A stretch of DNA of 64,000 nucleotides from Adiantum capillus-veneris (taxonomy: Eukaryota; Streptophyta; Polypodiopsida; Polypodiales; Pteridaceae): the NCBI GenBank assembly GCA_014529385.2, contig CM043942.1, positions 111,470,141 to 111,534,140 of the forward strand, read 5' to 3'. The notes beneath the pieces were generated by a model. That model had not been told where the DNA came from. It saw only the letters and a program-made list of their open reading frames with translations, and did no database searches. A program made the translations under genes and the position numbers. Of this stretch, positions 34,848 through 46,099 are shown in pieces (the stretch's first letter is position 1; the number at the start of each line of letters is the position of its first letter).

Positions 34848-35178
34848 CTATACCGGTTTGGTGATTGTAATGCAATATATAGCTTTAGGAAGTGTATTTG
34901 TGCATCTTGGATTAAGTTCCAGGCACTATGCTTTGCATTTTCTGAATGCTTCGGGGGAGGGGGGGAAGACCGATGTTTCATGGACTATTGTGGTGTATAT
35001 GTGTACCTTGGAGTAGACTCCAGGCACTACACTTTGCATCATGGTATTATATGAGCACTAAGTTTTTGGATCAAGGGAATTGTGGGATTCAAGTCATATT
35101 TTTGTTCCAAAAATCTTACCATTGGGCTATGCCAGATGTTGAACCGTAAATGTGCACTATTCCCTAGGCTAGCACTAA
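34848..35178 (+). repeat. Flank with a diverged ~45-bp duplication
   Basis: A segment around 34,900-34,945 (tccaggcactatgctttgca) recurs at about 35,000-35,043 (tccaggcactacactttgca). No gene seen. Confidence 0.7.
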
Positions 35179-35348
35179 AGTATAGGAGAATTAAAGGGTT
35201 GCCTAGGAGGAGGGACCAAAGGGCGCGGGAAAGCTACAAATAAGGCTTCTATTTTGTAATCTAAGGTATAGGATAATTAAAGAGTTGCCTAGGAGGAAGC
35301 ACCAAAGGGCATGCGAAAGCTATAAATAAGGCTTCTATATTGTAATCT
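35179..35348. repeat. 85-bp tandem duplication
   Basis: Units 35,179-35,262 and 35,263-35,348 share ttaaag-gttgcctaggagga and aaataaggcttctat, at about 88% identity. Confidence 0.93.
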
Positions 35349-35454
35349 CAAGAATGAATGTGAACCAAGAAGTAGTTGTGTCTGTTTGTGTCTCTCTCAT
35401 TCCCTCTCTCTTGCATCATCTTGATCACGCCCTCTCTCTAACCTCCATCTCTCT

Positions 35455-35601
35455 CTTTCCCTCTAAACGTTTAGATTCACACACACTTGTAGTTCACCAT
35501 TCTTCTTAGGCTCTACCACAATGGGAGATACCCAATTGGTGTGCTCTATCTTGTAGATGAACTCAGCCTCCTTTAATTTATGAATCTTCTCCTTGATGCA
35601 G
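35455..35601 (-). pseudogene. Ty3/gypsy RT fragment
   Basis: Minus-strand codons give 'KLKEAEFIYKIEHTNWVSPI', then VVEPKKNG and VCVNLN, the gypsy RT segment usually reading WVSPIVVVPKKNGK..RVCVD. It is cut off at 35,601 where an LTR-like repeat begins (TGTCGGG). Confidence 0.9.
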
Positions 35602-36262
35602 TGTCGGGTATTTTGTGTTCAAAACCTGAGTCGAGAAGCCATGGGGCCTGTGGCTGTGAGAGGTGTGAGAAGGAGGGTTACAGTAGACACAATCAATGAA
35701 GATTAGAAACTTGAATTTGACAGCTTCAACAAGATTCTAAAGCTTGATTAATCAAAGCGTGCTGTTAACAACATCGCTACTTAAACTAAATGATCATCGA
35801 GAAGTTTAAGCTCCTCACATCAGTTTAACCTCACTTAATTCAGGTGATAACGGAGAAATTAAAACCTCGGTTAATTGGATGATGATAATGTCAAAGTTGA
35901 TGATAATAGTATTGAAGGTGACAGTGCTTTCTCCTTTGCCTTAATTGGCCTGCCAAGCTTGCCTTGATGCTCTTCCTCTACTTCGTTCCTCCTTTGCTAC
36001 TTCAAGGTTGAGAGAGAGAGATATCATTAACTACAAATTACTGAAAACCAAGGTGATGAGATTGGGATTCAGAAAAAGATTACTGCTTAGGATATGGTAT
36101 CTTGAGTTCAAGTAGAGAGGGATATCATATATGTCTTAGTCAATGAGCTTGGATTTGACAAAGGAGAGAGAGAAAGAGAGTGACTTCATAATAATTAGCA
36201 TGGATTAATCATGATGAAGTTAATGAGTTTTAGTTTTACGAGAGAGAAAGAGAGAGAGCTTG
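35602..36262 (-). mobile_element. LTR-like repeat, copy 1
   Basis: About 660 bp similar in direct orientation to 37,434-38,055 (e.g. atgctcttcctctacttcgt and gacagtgcttt). Its left edge TGTCGGG interrupts a gypsy RT fragment. It is probably a solo LTR of the gag-bearing family at 36.5-37.4 kb and 60-62 kb. Confidence 0.6.
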
Positions 36263-36499
36263 TTATCACAATGGGAGGGAGATAATTCAAGGCTTGAGTG
36301 TTAGGAGGAAGGAGAGAGATTGAAGGATTTTGCATGAAAGAGAGCTTGGGATAAGAGTGGCTATGGAAGGTCCGGCATGAGAGAGGTATCAAGGCTTATG
36401 GCATAAGGAGAGCATGAGGGATTTTTCATGAGAGAGCATGAGGGATTTTTCATTAGAGTGGGCTATGGCAGCTTGGATATTTTCCCCTTTCTTTTTTGA

Positions 36500-37405
36500 G
36501 AGTGCCCATTATTCCAACTTTTTCAGGTACTATGTATATAATAGCTTTATTGATGTAGCATCTGGAGTAAACATGTTGTCTTGATTAGCTATAGTGCTAA
36601 TAGATCCATTAGTATTGTATAGAGGATCACTTGATAGACTTTTTGAGAAAATTTCATGCCAAGGTCATTATCTTGAAAGACACTTGATGTACAATCTACA
36701 TCTTCACTAGAACGAGGTAACTTCCATGCGAGGAATCTTTGAAAAAATCTCATCTTTTTCTTTTTCAACATTAAATTCACTGTTTACCTTTGCTAGGTTG
36801 CTCAAAATATGGTCCTCTGAAACTGATGTGCTACTTCCAAAGCTGTATTTACCTTAGCTTTAATCCTTGCAGAACTATATTCCAAAAATTCATCATAGTT
36901 GAGAAACTGCATCTAATCCCCTTCTCCTTTACAAAACGGCAATCTGGCTTTGTTCGGTAATCTCCTTCATTGCCAATTTGATAATCCTTGAGCATTCATA
37001 AACAAACCCATCTGGAAAATAGTCCCACTGTGTGGGATATGTTTCTGCCAGTTCTGAACCTTCTCTTTAAATTTGGAGGTTATAACTTCTTGAAAAGTTG
37101 AAATCATCCGATCTTGAAGAATTCCTCAGCTCTTCATCTCCTGTTTATAGCATGCAAGGAGTCCATCTAGATCATGTCCTTGAAAAATACAACATTGCTC
37201 ATGTATGTCATCAAGTGCAATCTCCACCACATTGCCAATTTAACTTTTCATTCTCATGGCTTTCACTTCTTGCAAACATCCCTAAACCAATTGCAACATT
37301 TTTGGCACATCTCAAAATTCGTGACTCCCATAAAATCCATTTGAGTTGAAATCTTCAAAAAACTACATCAATTGTTTTGGCATGTCCATCTTCACCTCCC
37401 CCCCA
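36500..37405 (-). pseudogene. Decayed gypsy-type gag
   Basis: Read on the minus strand from the primer site at 37,410, translated pieces with many stops match the gag-like region at 61.5-62.0 kb: 'VPKMLQL' against 'FSKMLQLF', and 'GHDLDGLLACYKQEM' against 'GYNLEGYLECYELET'. That pattern (F.G.....L..YE) is a gypsy gag start. The frame is broken repeatedly. Confidence 0.6.
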
Positions 37406-37409
37406 GCTT

Positions 37410-37429
37410 GTTTCACGTCCGGTTTACCA
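37410..37429 (-). other. Primer binding site, gypsy family with TGTCG/TGTTG LTR
   Basis: Minus strand TGGTAAACCGGACGTGAAAC, four bases after an LTR end. It matches 62,015-62,034 at 17 of 20 positions. Confidence 0.7.
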
Positions 37430-37433
37430 AATA

Positions 37434-37753
37434 TGTCGAGGGATTTGTGTGTGAAAAACTTGAATCTGACAACTTGAACACGATTCCAAAGCTTGACTAC
37501 TCGAAGCAGGCTGTTAAGAACACTGCTACTTAAACTAGATGCTAAGTTGATATGTTTAAGCTCCACACATCGGTATAACCTGACTTAATTTAGATGATAA
37601 TAGAGAAAATAAACATAGGTTAATGCAATGATGATAATGTCAAAGTCGATAATAATAGTACTGAAGTTGACAGTGCTTTCCCCTTTACCTTAGTTGGCCT
37701 ACCAAGTTGACTTTGATGCTCTTCCTCTACTTCGTTCCTCCTTTACTGCTTCA

Positions 37754-37836
<83 letters not shown>

Positions 37837-38055
37837 TATGGATTATTGAAAACCAAGCTGATGAGCTTGGGATTGGGAAAAAGATTACAGCTTGGGATAT
37901 GTTATGTCAAGTTTGAGTAGAGAGGCATATCACATATGTCTTAGTCAATGAGCTTGGATTTGACGAAGGAGAGAGAGATAGAGAGTGATTTGATATGGAT
38001 TAATCATAATCAAGCTAAGGAGTTTTGGTTTTATGGGAGAAAGAGAGCTTGTTAT
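37434..38055 (-). mobile_element. LTR-like repeat, copy 2 (5' LTR)
   Basis: Direct repeat of 35,602-36,262, followed on the minus strand by the primer site and gag remnant. It contains a (TA)n tract not present in copy 1. Its outer end is not defined. Confidence 0.6.
37755..37830. repeat. (TA)n microsatellite
   Basis: About 38 TA dinucleotides inside LTR copy 2. Confidence 0.98.
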
Positions 38056-38257
38056 GCGGGGGTCAACTGAACCCTAAGAAATGTCATAGAGTGAAGCTTC
38101 TTGGACATGTTAATATCAAGGATTTAATATTTACGTAATTACGTCAAATTTTGTGTGATCACAAGGTCTTATTGACACATTTACATGATTACACTAAACA
38201 TAATCACACAGAACCCGGTTAATGGTGACCTGCAAACCCACTAAATTCCCACCGGGA

Positions 38258-38327
38258 TTTTCAGTATCCCCAGCGGGCCCACCGGGGTTTATTATTTTCC
38301 CTACGGGCCCGCCGAGAATACTGAAAA
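38258..38327. repeat. GC-rich nested inverted repeat
   Basis: Outer arms TTTTCAGTAT (38,258-38,267) and ATACTGAAAA (38,318-38,327); inner arms GCGGGCCC (38,273-38,280) and GGGCCCGC (38,305-38,312). It lies 20 bp upstream of a TATA box. Confidence 0.9.
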
Positions 38328-38347
38328 GCCTGGAAGGCTCGCAGAGT

Positions 38348-38356
38348 TATATATAT
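38348..38356 (+). promoter_or_regulatory. Candidate TATA box
   Basis: TATATATA followed about 40 bp later by the (GA)n leader. It is the best promoter-like site for the hairpin array and the ORF at 39,470; function is inferred. Confidence 0.45.
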
Positions 38357-38394
38357 ACGCGGGACCGCTAGGTGTTTTTTCGTCTTTCTTTCAT

Positions 38395-38397
<3 letters not shown>

Positions 38398-38474
<77 letters not shown>
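38398..38474. repeat. (GA)39 microsatellite
   Basis: Uninterrupted GA tract just downstream of the TATA box; it would lie in the 5' leader. Confidence 0.98.
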
Positions 38475-38476
<2 letters not shown>

Positions 38477-38532
38477 TACAACCACCTTTGCAGGTACGTC
38501 GAGAGGAGAGAGGAGAGAGGGAGAGAGGGGGT

Positions 38533-39135
38533 CGTGTGGGAGTGTGCTCTACGTCACAGTGCACGGCAGCATCAAAGTACTTGACCACATGATTCGAGTG
38601 TGTGTTGTGTGTGTGTGTATGTGTTGTGTGGTAGCGTGCTTTTTGTCGTAGTGAGCGGCGGTAATAAGGTATCTTACCACACAATGGGAGTGTGTGTGTA
38701 AGCTATTCTACAGAACAATGCTTATCACGAGGGCATCACCTCGGTGATGCGGGGAAGATGGTGTCCTTGTGGTAAGTATTGGCTTACTGTCTGGGTACTA
38801 CGTTGGTAACATAGCGAATCTAGTATCCTTATGGTAAGTCAACTTCCCTTCCCCTTTTCCGAAAAACATATGGGCATCTATCAGTAACGCGGCTATATGA
38901 TGTTCATATTCAGGCCATTGTTTTTCCTAAGATTCAATTGGCACTCGGTTAGTAACGCGTCTAATAGAGTGTCGTTTGTTAGAAACATCTATTTTTTCAT
39001 AAATGTGGCATTCAGATCATTAACCTGGCTGTACGAACGTCATATAATATGTATGTGCATGTGCAGTTAATTTTTTAAGTATTAAGTATATGAAATAGTT
39101 GGTTGTAACGCGGCTGTGAAGAGTATTTCATATAC
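38533..39135 (+). ncRNA. Array of eight hairpin units with conserved loop and covarying stems
   Basis: Stem arms pair at 38,533/38,585, 38,624/38,675, 38,731/38,759, 38,793/38,821, 38,868/38,899, 38,939/38,967, 39,003/39,035 and 39,086/39,124. Stems are 7-12 bp and differ in sequence from unit to unit (e.g. GGGTACTA with TAGTATCC; GTATATGAAATA with TATTTCATATAC), but pairing is kept, often by G-U pairs. The last four or five loops keep a TAACGCGGCT-like core; the first three are more diverged. Unit period is 62-107 bp. Compensatory change with a fixed loop is the signature of a structured RNA. A donor-like CAG/GTACGT (38,493/38,494) and an acceptor (tgttttag at 39,460) would place the array in an intron. 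I know no family with this loop. Confidence 0.55.
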
Positions 39136-39240
39136 AAAATGTATGAATTGTTTGATTTTGTTGTTTTTAACTGTCCATTTGAAATTATATACTAGCTAAT
39201 CATATTCAAAAGAATAATTTATTCATCAATCATCACTATT

Positions 39241-39423
39241 TTAAATGTTTCATTTATATAAATTACATGTAAAAAAGTATTTGCACACAAATTGCATGTT
39301 TAATATTCTTTTGAAATCTTTTTAAAGGACTCTCAAGCATTATCCCTATTTTTAATGCTTCATTTACATAAATTCTTTGTAAAAAATCTAAATGCACACA
39401 ATTTGCATGCTAAATATTCTTTT
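39241..39423. repeat. ~72-bp direct duplication
   Basis: 39,241-39,312 and 39,351-39,423 share gcttcatttacataaatt-like and gcatg-taaatattcttttg blocks. Confidence 0.85.
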
Positions 39424-39469
39424 GTAGCCTAATGATTTTATTACTTTCTTATTGTTTTAGAAAGCCGCC

Positions 39470-39718
39470 ATGACCCTTTCACTTGTTTTTCTTTTTTCTC
39501 TTCTCACAATAGTGACTGTATATAAAACACATGTATTCCTAACTTCACGAAAGCTTGATCAGAAAGCCAAAGAAGCACTAGATATATGTGGAATGATCTG
39601 GTCACTCTCACAACTATTCCAATTTGGAGATTCAAGTAAGATGTTAGATCAAATAGAATGGAACAACCAATTCAGACTTTTGATAAATATAAGGAAATTG
39701 GATAATGAAATGAAATGA
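39470..39718 (+). CDS. Small predicted secreted or membrane protein, unknown
   Basis: An 82-residue frame opening MTLSLVFLFSLLTIVTVYK, a hydrophobic signal-peptide or anchor-like segment, followed by a hydrophilic part ('LDQKAKEALDICGMIW'). The ATG has a strong context (gccgccATGa) and lies nine bases after a good 3' splice site. A promoter-like TATA and donor are 1 kb upstream. No family is recognised, and an 82-codon frame in AT-rich DNA can arise by chance. Confidence 0.35.
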   Translation: MTLSLVFLFSLLTIVTVYKTHVFLTSRKLDQKAKEALDICGMIWSLSQLFQFGDSSKMLDQIEWNNQFRLLINIRKLDNEMK

Positions 39719-40430
39719 ATGTAGAAAGACATACGATGGACACACAATACTGGAATTGATGTATTGACATAATGGGTTAGAATTATATTTGGCATTGAAT
39801 GTTGGATTACAATAGAGCCTGATTAGAATTAGAGCAGTAGCTCAACACCTACAAAGGACTAAACACACCCTAAGTAATTGCCTCCCAGAATGAAAGTAGT
39901 GGATCCTATTTATAGGTGCCACTACTAGCTTTTAATTGCCCGTGCATTGTTACAATTATTCATGACACTTTCTATTGGTGTTTATTGCTAGCCCACCTAT
40001 GTAATGCTACAATTATCGATCATACTCTCTATTGGTAATTCCACAATATACTTTTATAATTGGACGTGCATGGACACGTGCATTTCTCTCTCCCTATCTC
40101 TGTCTCCATTAAAGTATTCGAGAAAAATCATTTTTTCAAACAGACAAAAATTCTTTTCTTTAATTCATGAAGAGGAAATTTTAGAAGTTTTACACTGTTT
40201 TAAAGTTTTTTAACACTATTTTTCTCTTTTTTGGAACAAAAATTATCCTTTTCCCCTTGCTCTCAACCGGAATTTTTGAAATCGAAAACGGCACAATATT
40301 AAACTGAGACACATTTTTCCCAAACATTGCGAGTCCATTAACATGTCAAATGTGTTTTTATAATAATTATTCAACTTATTACAGCAAAACATGTTGCCTT
40401 CTTGAATCCATCGTGAAGTCTTCACGTTGT
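39719..40430. other. No recognisable feature
   Basis: AT-rich intergenic sequence. Confidence 0.4.
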
Positions 40431-40627
40431 TTTTGAATTAGATGTTTCTTACAATTTTATTTGAAAAGAAGCAGAATGTGACACATGAATGCTCTTTGCT
40501 TCCTTCAAAATTTTATCTGAGTACTTACCTTTCACTTTTGCATTTTGAATTAAATGTTTCTTACAGCTTTCTTTGAAATGAAGTAGAGTGTGACACATGG
40601 ATGCTCTCTCCTTCCTTGAAAATTTTA
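40431..40627. repeat. ~85-bp direct duplication
   Basis: 40,431-40,514 and 40,543-40,627 share ttttgaatta-atgtttctta and gtgacacatg-atgctct blocks, about 85% identical. Confidence 0.88.
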
Positions 40628-41460
40628 AGCTCCATTTTATACAGTATAGATGAAATGACTTCCTTCATATCTCATCTAAAATGTTAATATTTGAAAATCC
40701 ACTTGAGGGAGACATGTCAAACATTAAAATACACTGTCTTTCTTTTTGGCCTCTAAAGGCCGTAGTATCCATATGGATGAAGGGCGTTCAACTCTTGTTG
40801 TTTGACATGCATCCTCAAAAGAGACTTAAAAAACCTTCAAGAGAATTGAAAAGAAAGAAACCATGTCCTTTCAATTGATCTTTGCCAAAAGCTGCCTTAA
40901 GTTTTCTACTTTTTTTTGGGAAGGGGACGCAACAAATGATTTGAAGTTTGAATATGTTAATTCTTTAAAACTTTTTATTCTTTTATGTACCATTAATGAT
41001 AAAAAACATGACACCTTGCATATAGGCAAGGACACCCTTTTATATTAGAGTAAAAGTTTTTTTATTTCCCAATTGCTATAAGCTTTTCATTTTCTACACT
41101 CTTCACTTTTGCATTTTTAATGGAGTGTTTATTTTTTCCAAATTGTGGAGACCTAATGACTTTGAAATTGAGACATCTAGTGAAGGGTTTTGATTTTTTA
41201 ATTATATCCAATACAAACAAAGAATTGCCAAGTTATTTTTAGCCAAGTACTGTTTTAGCCAAGGAAAAAATAGTGAGGCAAGTTAAGGCACTGCCGCTTG
41301 TACATGCCAAAGAAAGGTTAGGGTGATTTTCATCTCATATTGTACATGTGTTTTTTTGCCGAACTCACAACTATGAGTATAATATTTGTCACATGGTTTG
41401 AATGTTGGTCGTTAATAGTCTCATATTGTAAATGTCAAACCAAACATCCTTTTAATTTAT
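40628..41460. other. No recognisable feature
   Basis: AT-rich; small open frames here have no motifs. Confidence 0.4.
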
Positions 41461-41466
41461 ATTTTC

Positions 41467-41494
41467 TCTCTTTCTCTCTCTCTCTCTCTATCTA

Positions 41495-41574
<80 letters not shown>
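41467..41574. repeat. (CT)n-(TA)n compound microsatellite
   Basis: CT tract with CTAT interruptions to about 41,528, then about 23 TA dinucleotides. Confidence 0.97.
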
Positions 41575-41577
<3 letters not shown>

Positions 41578-42892
41578 TCATTTCATCAAATACATAACTA
41601 GTTATGAAAACAAGGTGAAGACTTCACAATGGCCTCAAAAAGGCAACATAGCCAATGTGACCAATCGTGAATAAGACTATTAATACCATTGCTCGTTGTT
41701 TCTAAGCTCATATAAATCAATTGAAATTATGGTTTCTTATTCTTGGCTAATTACGTTTTTTAGATATAAAAACATGTCCTATTGGAGTGGACTAGCTCTT
41801 CAATGTGCTATCTGTCTTCTTCTTAGTAGTGTATAGACCATGTACAAGAGTGTATATGGATGAACCTAGTAGAGCTTCAAGATAAATAAGAATCTAAGTT
41901 GGTAAAGAGATCACCTACTCTAATAAGTTTTCAATATGGCTTTGTGTCAACATGACAATAATAAATTGTTTTTTCTATGTTTGTAACTTGTACGTGCTGC
42001 AATTATAACAAGGTGGTCTCACATCTGCATTCTAAAATTCTAAAGCAATCAAATGAAAAGGTTATCAAGTCATGTAATGCTGTGAAAACGAAGGGACCCA
42101 TTGACAAACCACATATGCAAGGTCCATTTATAAACCAACAAGGTGAAAATTTACTATGGCCTACATAAGGCTATTGACAAGAAATTCCTCGTAAAAAAGC
42201 TTTTTTGAGAAAAATAGAAAGTGACACTATTATTTTTAAACATATAATGTCACATTACAATATTATGTTTTTTGAAAACAAAGTATAACAATCTCGGGAG
42301 ATTCACCATGGAAAACTAACCACACCACGTAAGTGCAAGAGAGGGGTTTTTTTTTACAGTTACATAAGCGTATAAGTTAGAGGCACACCCCCAATAATTT
42401 TTCTCAAGCTAAAAATAAGGGAGGGGGGTATCATATTTGGGGGGGGGGGGGGAACTAACCCGGGTTGATTACTTGTAACAATTGGTCACTTGTGTGCACT
42501 AGAACTCAATTGAATTTTGGGAAAGTTTTATCAAGTCACACGTCAAATTTTGCATCGAGCCGATAATAGATAGGCTGATTTGGAGCAGGTCAAGGGTTGA
42601 TTTACGCCAGCTTTGGATGGGTCAGAATTAGACGAGTAGCCAGAGTGCATGCTAATGGGGCACATAATTTGAAATTCAAACAAAGACACATTTAGGGTAC
42701 ATATAGTTATCAAAAGAAGTGGTTCCTTTGGTACGTTGCCGGTCACTAGGCTACACAATCTTTGACTAGTTTTACTCAGTTAGATAATGTAAAACCTAAA
42801 TTTTATATATAAGATAGGGGTATGATATTTTTCTTCATTGATTGTCGTATAAGCGTAGAAAGGGGGGTCATATTCCCGAATATGAGTCGTAT
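41575..42892. other. No recognisable feature; G13 run
   Basis: Mostly AT-rich. A run of about 13 G lies near 42,440. The right edge is the inversion breakpoint at about 42,893. Confidence 0.5.
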
Positions 42893-43486
42893 ATAGGGGT
42901 TTTATCAAAGTTGTCCGTTCACAGGTGGCGTCCCAGGCAAGAAACATTGGGAGGCAGTGAAAGGAGTATTGAGATACCTGAAAGCTACAAAGAGTATGCG
43001 TATATGCTATGGGATTCAGGAGCTAAGTGTAAAGGGTTTTACAGACTCAGATTATGCAGGTGACTTAGACAACCGAAGGTCTACGTCAGGGTATGTCTTT
43101 ACATTGGCTGGTGGAGCAGTATCATGGCGTTCTAGATTACAAGATTGTGTTACTCAGTCTACTACAGAGGCTGAATATGTTGCAGCATCAGAGGCATGCA
43201 AAGAATCAATTTGGCTTAATTGACTAGTAACAGATTTGGGAATCAAAGAAGAGATGCCTGTGTTATATTGTGATAGTCAAAGTTCTATACAATTGGCTTG
43301 CAATCCAGTTTATCACTCAAAGACAAAGCATGTGGATGTGAAGTATCATTTCATCACGGAAATGCTCGAGGATAAGCAACTTCAGCTTGTCAAAGTTCAC
43401 ACCACATAAAATCCTGCTGATCTACTTACAAAAGGACTTCCCTCAGAGAGTTTTGCGCATTTTCGCAAGCAGTTAGGTGTAGGGTA
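42893..43486 (+). pseudogene. Copia RNase H, 3' end of the Tork-like element
   Basis: Starts within 'GVLSK', then after a frame change 'KKHWEAVKGVLRYLKATKSM', 'GFTDSDYAGDLDNRRSTSGY', 'VFTLAGGAVSWRSRLQ', 'TQSTTEAEYVAASEACKE' and LYCDSQSSIQLA, and 'SKTKHVDVKYHFITEMLE', the complete copia RNase H. TGA at 43,221-43,223 and TAA before NPADLLTKGLP interrupt it. It picks up about 25 residues after the minus-strand copia fragment at 17,910 stops. Confidence 0.95.
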
Positions 43487-43576
43487 GTACACCACTTCTC
43501 TACATCTCTTGTATATTAGCTTGTATAGTAGCTTCTCTCACACTTAAAGTACCACATTGGACTTTAAGTGGGAGGT

Positions 43577-43768
43577 TGTTGGGGTATAAAGCCCAATGTG
43601 GTCACCCAGGTAAGTGGGCGGGCCGCCGGGTATGTACACATATTCTTTTGTAAAAACCTAATAAGAACTCACTATGCTCTACACATTACAGTAGAGCGAG
43701 TTCACCATATCGTCGTGCTCTTCTTCTCGCACTCTCTCTCGCGTCGCACTTCCGCTCGTACTCCTTCA
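43577..43768 (+). mobile_element. 3' LTR of the Tork-like copia element
   Basis: 192 bp, 190 identical to the 5' LTR at 34,656-34,847 but on the opposite strand. A polypurine stretch (aagtgggagg) precedes it, and the flank tatag follows. Confidence 0.96.
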
Positions 43769-44650
43769 TATAGTGTGCCTTCTTACCCAAGATATGTGAA
43801 TACAACTGCACCATTTATTGGCAACATTCCAGGGCTAGGAACCCATCAAGTAGATCAACATTCAAGAGATCTCATACAAAACAAACTTGTAGAGCCATAA
43901 AGTAATGAGAAAATATCCACTCCATTGAGTAGATTCCATCTTTGAGCCAATCACTTCAAAATAAGCTTAATTGTTTTTCAAACAAGGATCAAAATTCATC
44001 AATGAAAACTCCTTTTCTGTCACATACTTCATCAAAAACATTCTTTGATTTGGCTTCAATTTGCAAAGATATGCTTTCAACAACATTGATATCCAAAAAC
44101 ATTAGCTCCATGTTATTTGTGCAAAGAGAAATTTCATTCCTTGATGAAATTTGGACTTCAAGACACCAAACATGATCTCGTTCTAGGCCTACAATGAGAA
44201 AAATCCATAATATCTTTGCATCATCATGCAAAAAGTAGCTATTAATTTGCCCAAAATCACAACAATGTCATCAGCTTTCCTAGCATGGATAAGCATACAA
44301 GCCCCATCATGCTTTACATAGGCACCAATTGTGTGGAATATATATACACATATCCCATCACACAACATTGTCTCAAGAAAACATTCACTTAGCATACCCT
44401 CAGTTTGTGAAATAGGTTGCTTCACACACACCACATTTTATTGCTTGATTGTTTCATAAAGAAGAACATCATTTTGGTTAGTTTCCATTTCAACATCATG
44501 AGCAACATAAAAATCTTATCCCATTGTGAGAGAGTTTACAAAAGCATTGATCACATAGCTTATCATTTTCATCATGAGTTGTCCTCAATGTTTCATAAAA
44601 AAGCTCATCAATGAAATCATTTCCTTTAGAGTTGTAAACATTATTTTATT
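43769..44650 (-). pseudogene. Possible minus-strand retroelement accessory remnant
   Basis: Minus frames 43,989-44,231 and 44,189-44,434 and patches up to 44,640 ('ELFYETLRTTHDENDKLCDQ') look coding on this strand only. The acidic style resembles the 60.2-61.5 kb region, but I see no firm motif. Confidence 0.25.
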
Positions 44651-44656
44651 GATTCT

Positions 44657-45554
44657 GTTAGTAGCAAGCTAACTCGGATATCATTTTTTGGAGATTTCAT
44701 TGTAAAAACACTTATTATTTTGATGAATGAGAAATATTGTAACTTCTACTTTCTAGATGAACATTGTAATTGATGAGCTGGGGCTACAAGCTTCCAGATT
44801 GTATCAACCTCTCTTTATTTAGTTGGAGCTCCCAGATTATTAGTTTTGACCACAAAAACCTTAGCTAAGGTATAAAAGCCAAATTTTTGTAAGTTTTGGA
44901 TAATAGAAACACAATGTGAGCTAACGGCGCTCACTTATTTCCTTCTCAGTCTTCCTACTCCCTTCCTAGTTGTCACATTGTAGTGTAGTCTGTTGTGTTG
45001 CAATCGGGCTCTACGCATTGACGTAAGCATTTCATGGTAATCCGTAGCTTTTGGCATCACCGATCCACAGACTAATCTCATCATAAGTAGGAATTTAATC
45101 TTTAAAATAAGAAACTAAGTATAGACGGGGTATTGGGGCATCATTACTAAGCATTTAGATGCATTCTGGGTTGAAAATGACTAGGTCAAAAACTCACTGC
45201 TGTTGTTAATAATCGTGATTTTTGCACTTGACCTAAAGTGAGATTTGAGACTATAAGCATGTGTGATTAGGTCTTATAAACATGTTCTAAAAGTTTCATA
45301 ATGTTTGGATATCGTTTGATGCTTTAACGGATGTGATTTGTTTATCAATGTGAGCAATTAGCTTCTAGTGATTTCAGTCATTTGAGTGTAGCTTGAGTTA
45401 GATGCGAGTTGTTTTTTGTTTTTCAAGAGATTGAAAACCTCTTGTAGCCTCTATGTACTAGTTGAGTCAGGTTCGTCCCATGGATTGACAATTATATTGT
45501 GGTTCTTGCTACGTCTGCAATAAGATAGGAGTGAGGTTAGACACCCGTCCGACA
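44657..45554 (+). mobile_element. 5' LTR of an Athila/Tat-like Ty3/gypsy element
   Basis: The right end ...CCGACA at 45,554 is set by the primer site. TATAAAAG at 44,871 is a well-placed LTR promoter. The left end TGTTAG at 44,657 is the most likely start but not proven. No second copy is visible in the window. Confidence 0.65.
44871..44878 (+). promoter_or_regulatory. LTR TATA box
   Basis: TATAAAAG within the LTR, upstream of a plausible R region. Confidence 0.6.
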
Positions 45555-45556
45555 TT

Positions 45557-45576
45557 TGGCACCGTTGCCGAGGGTC
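45557..45576 (+). other. Primer binding site, Athila/Tat type
   Basis: TGGCACCGTTGCCGAGGGTC, two bases after the LTR; close to the TGGCGCCGTTGCCGGGGA site typical of these plant elements. Confidence 0.85.
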
Positions 45577-46099
45577 GAAGAGACCTAAACTAGGAAAAAA
45601 CATGAGCGTCTTGTGAAGTTATCTTTTAGCTTCCTCTAGGATCTCCTAGAGTCAAAACTTTCTTTTTAAAACCGCATAGCTTAAGATTGTCGTCTTTGTC
45701 AGTGTAGAGGTAGCTTGGAAGTAGGTTGTACCTGCTAAGTACCTTTAGGATTGTAGGATTATACAATTAGATTAGAATTTTTGGAATGATCAATGGACGA
45801 GACAAGTCTTAAGATCAAAGCTCAAAAAACCATAAAAAACAAGAAAATGAGTGTTTGTGGACACTTTCCACAACCCCATTGCAGTAAAACCTAGGAGTAG
45901 GGTAATTAAACATCTCAGAACATTTCTCTATCCAAAAGAATGAATTGTGAGTTGTTATGTGAAGTTGCAAAATTTCAGGTCTACGGCTAGAAATAGCACC
46001 AAAAGACTGTCAACCACTGAATCCGACTGGAGAGTATGCTTTGAAAGTTGTATGAACCAGTGGGTAAGCTAAGAACGCATTGAGGTAAAAATTTCAAGA

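Noticed and set aside
40863-41048. 60-codon frame in AT-rich DNA
   Set aside because: No motif, no splice or promoter context.
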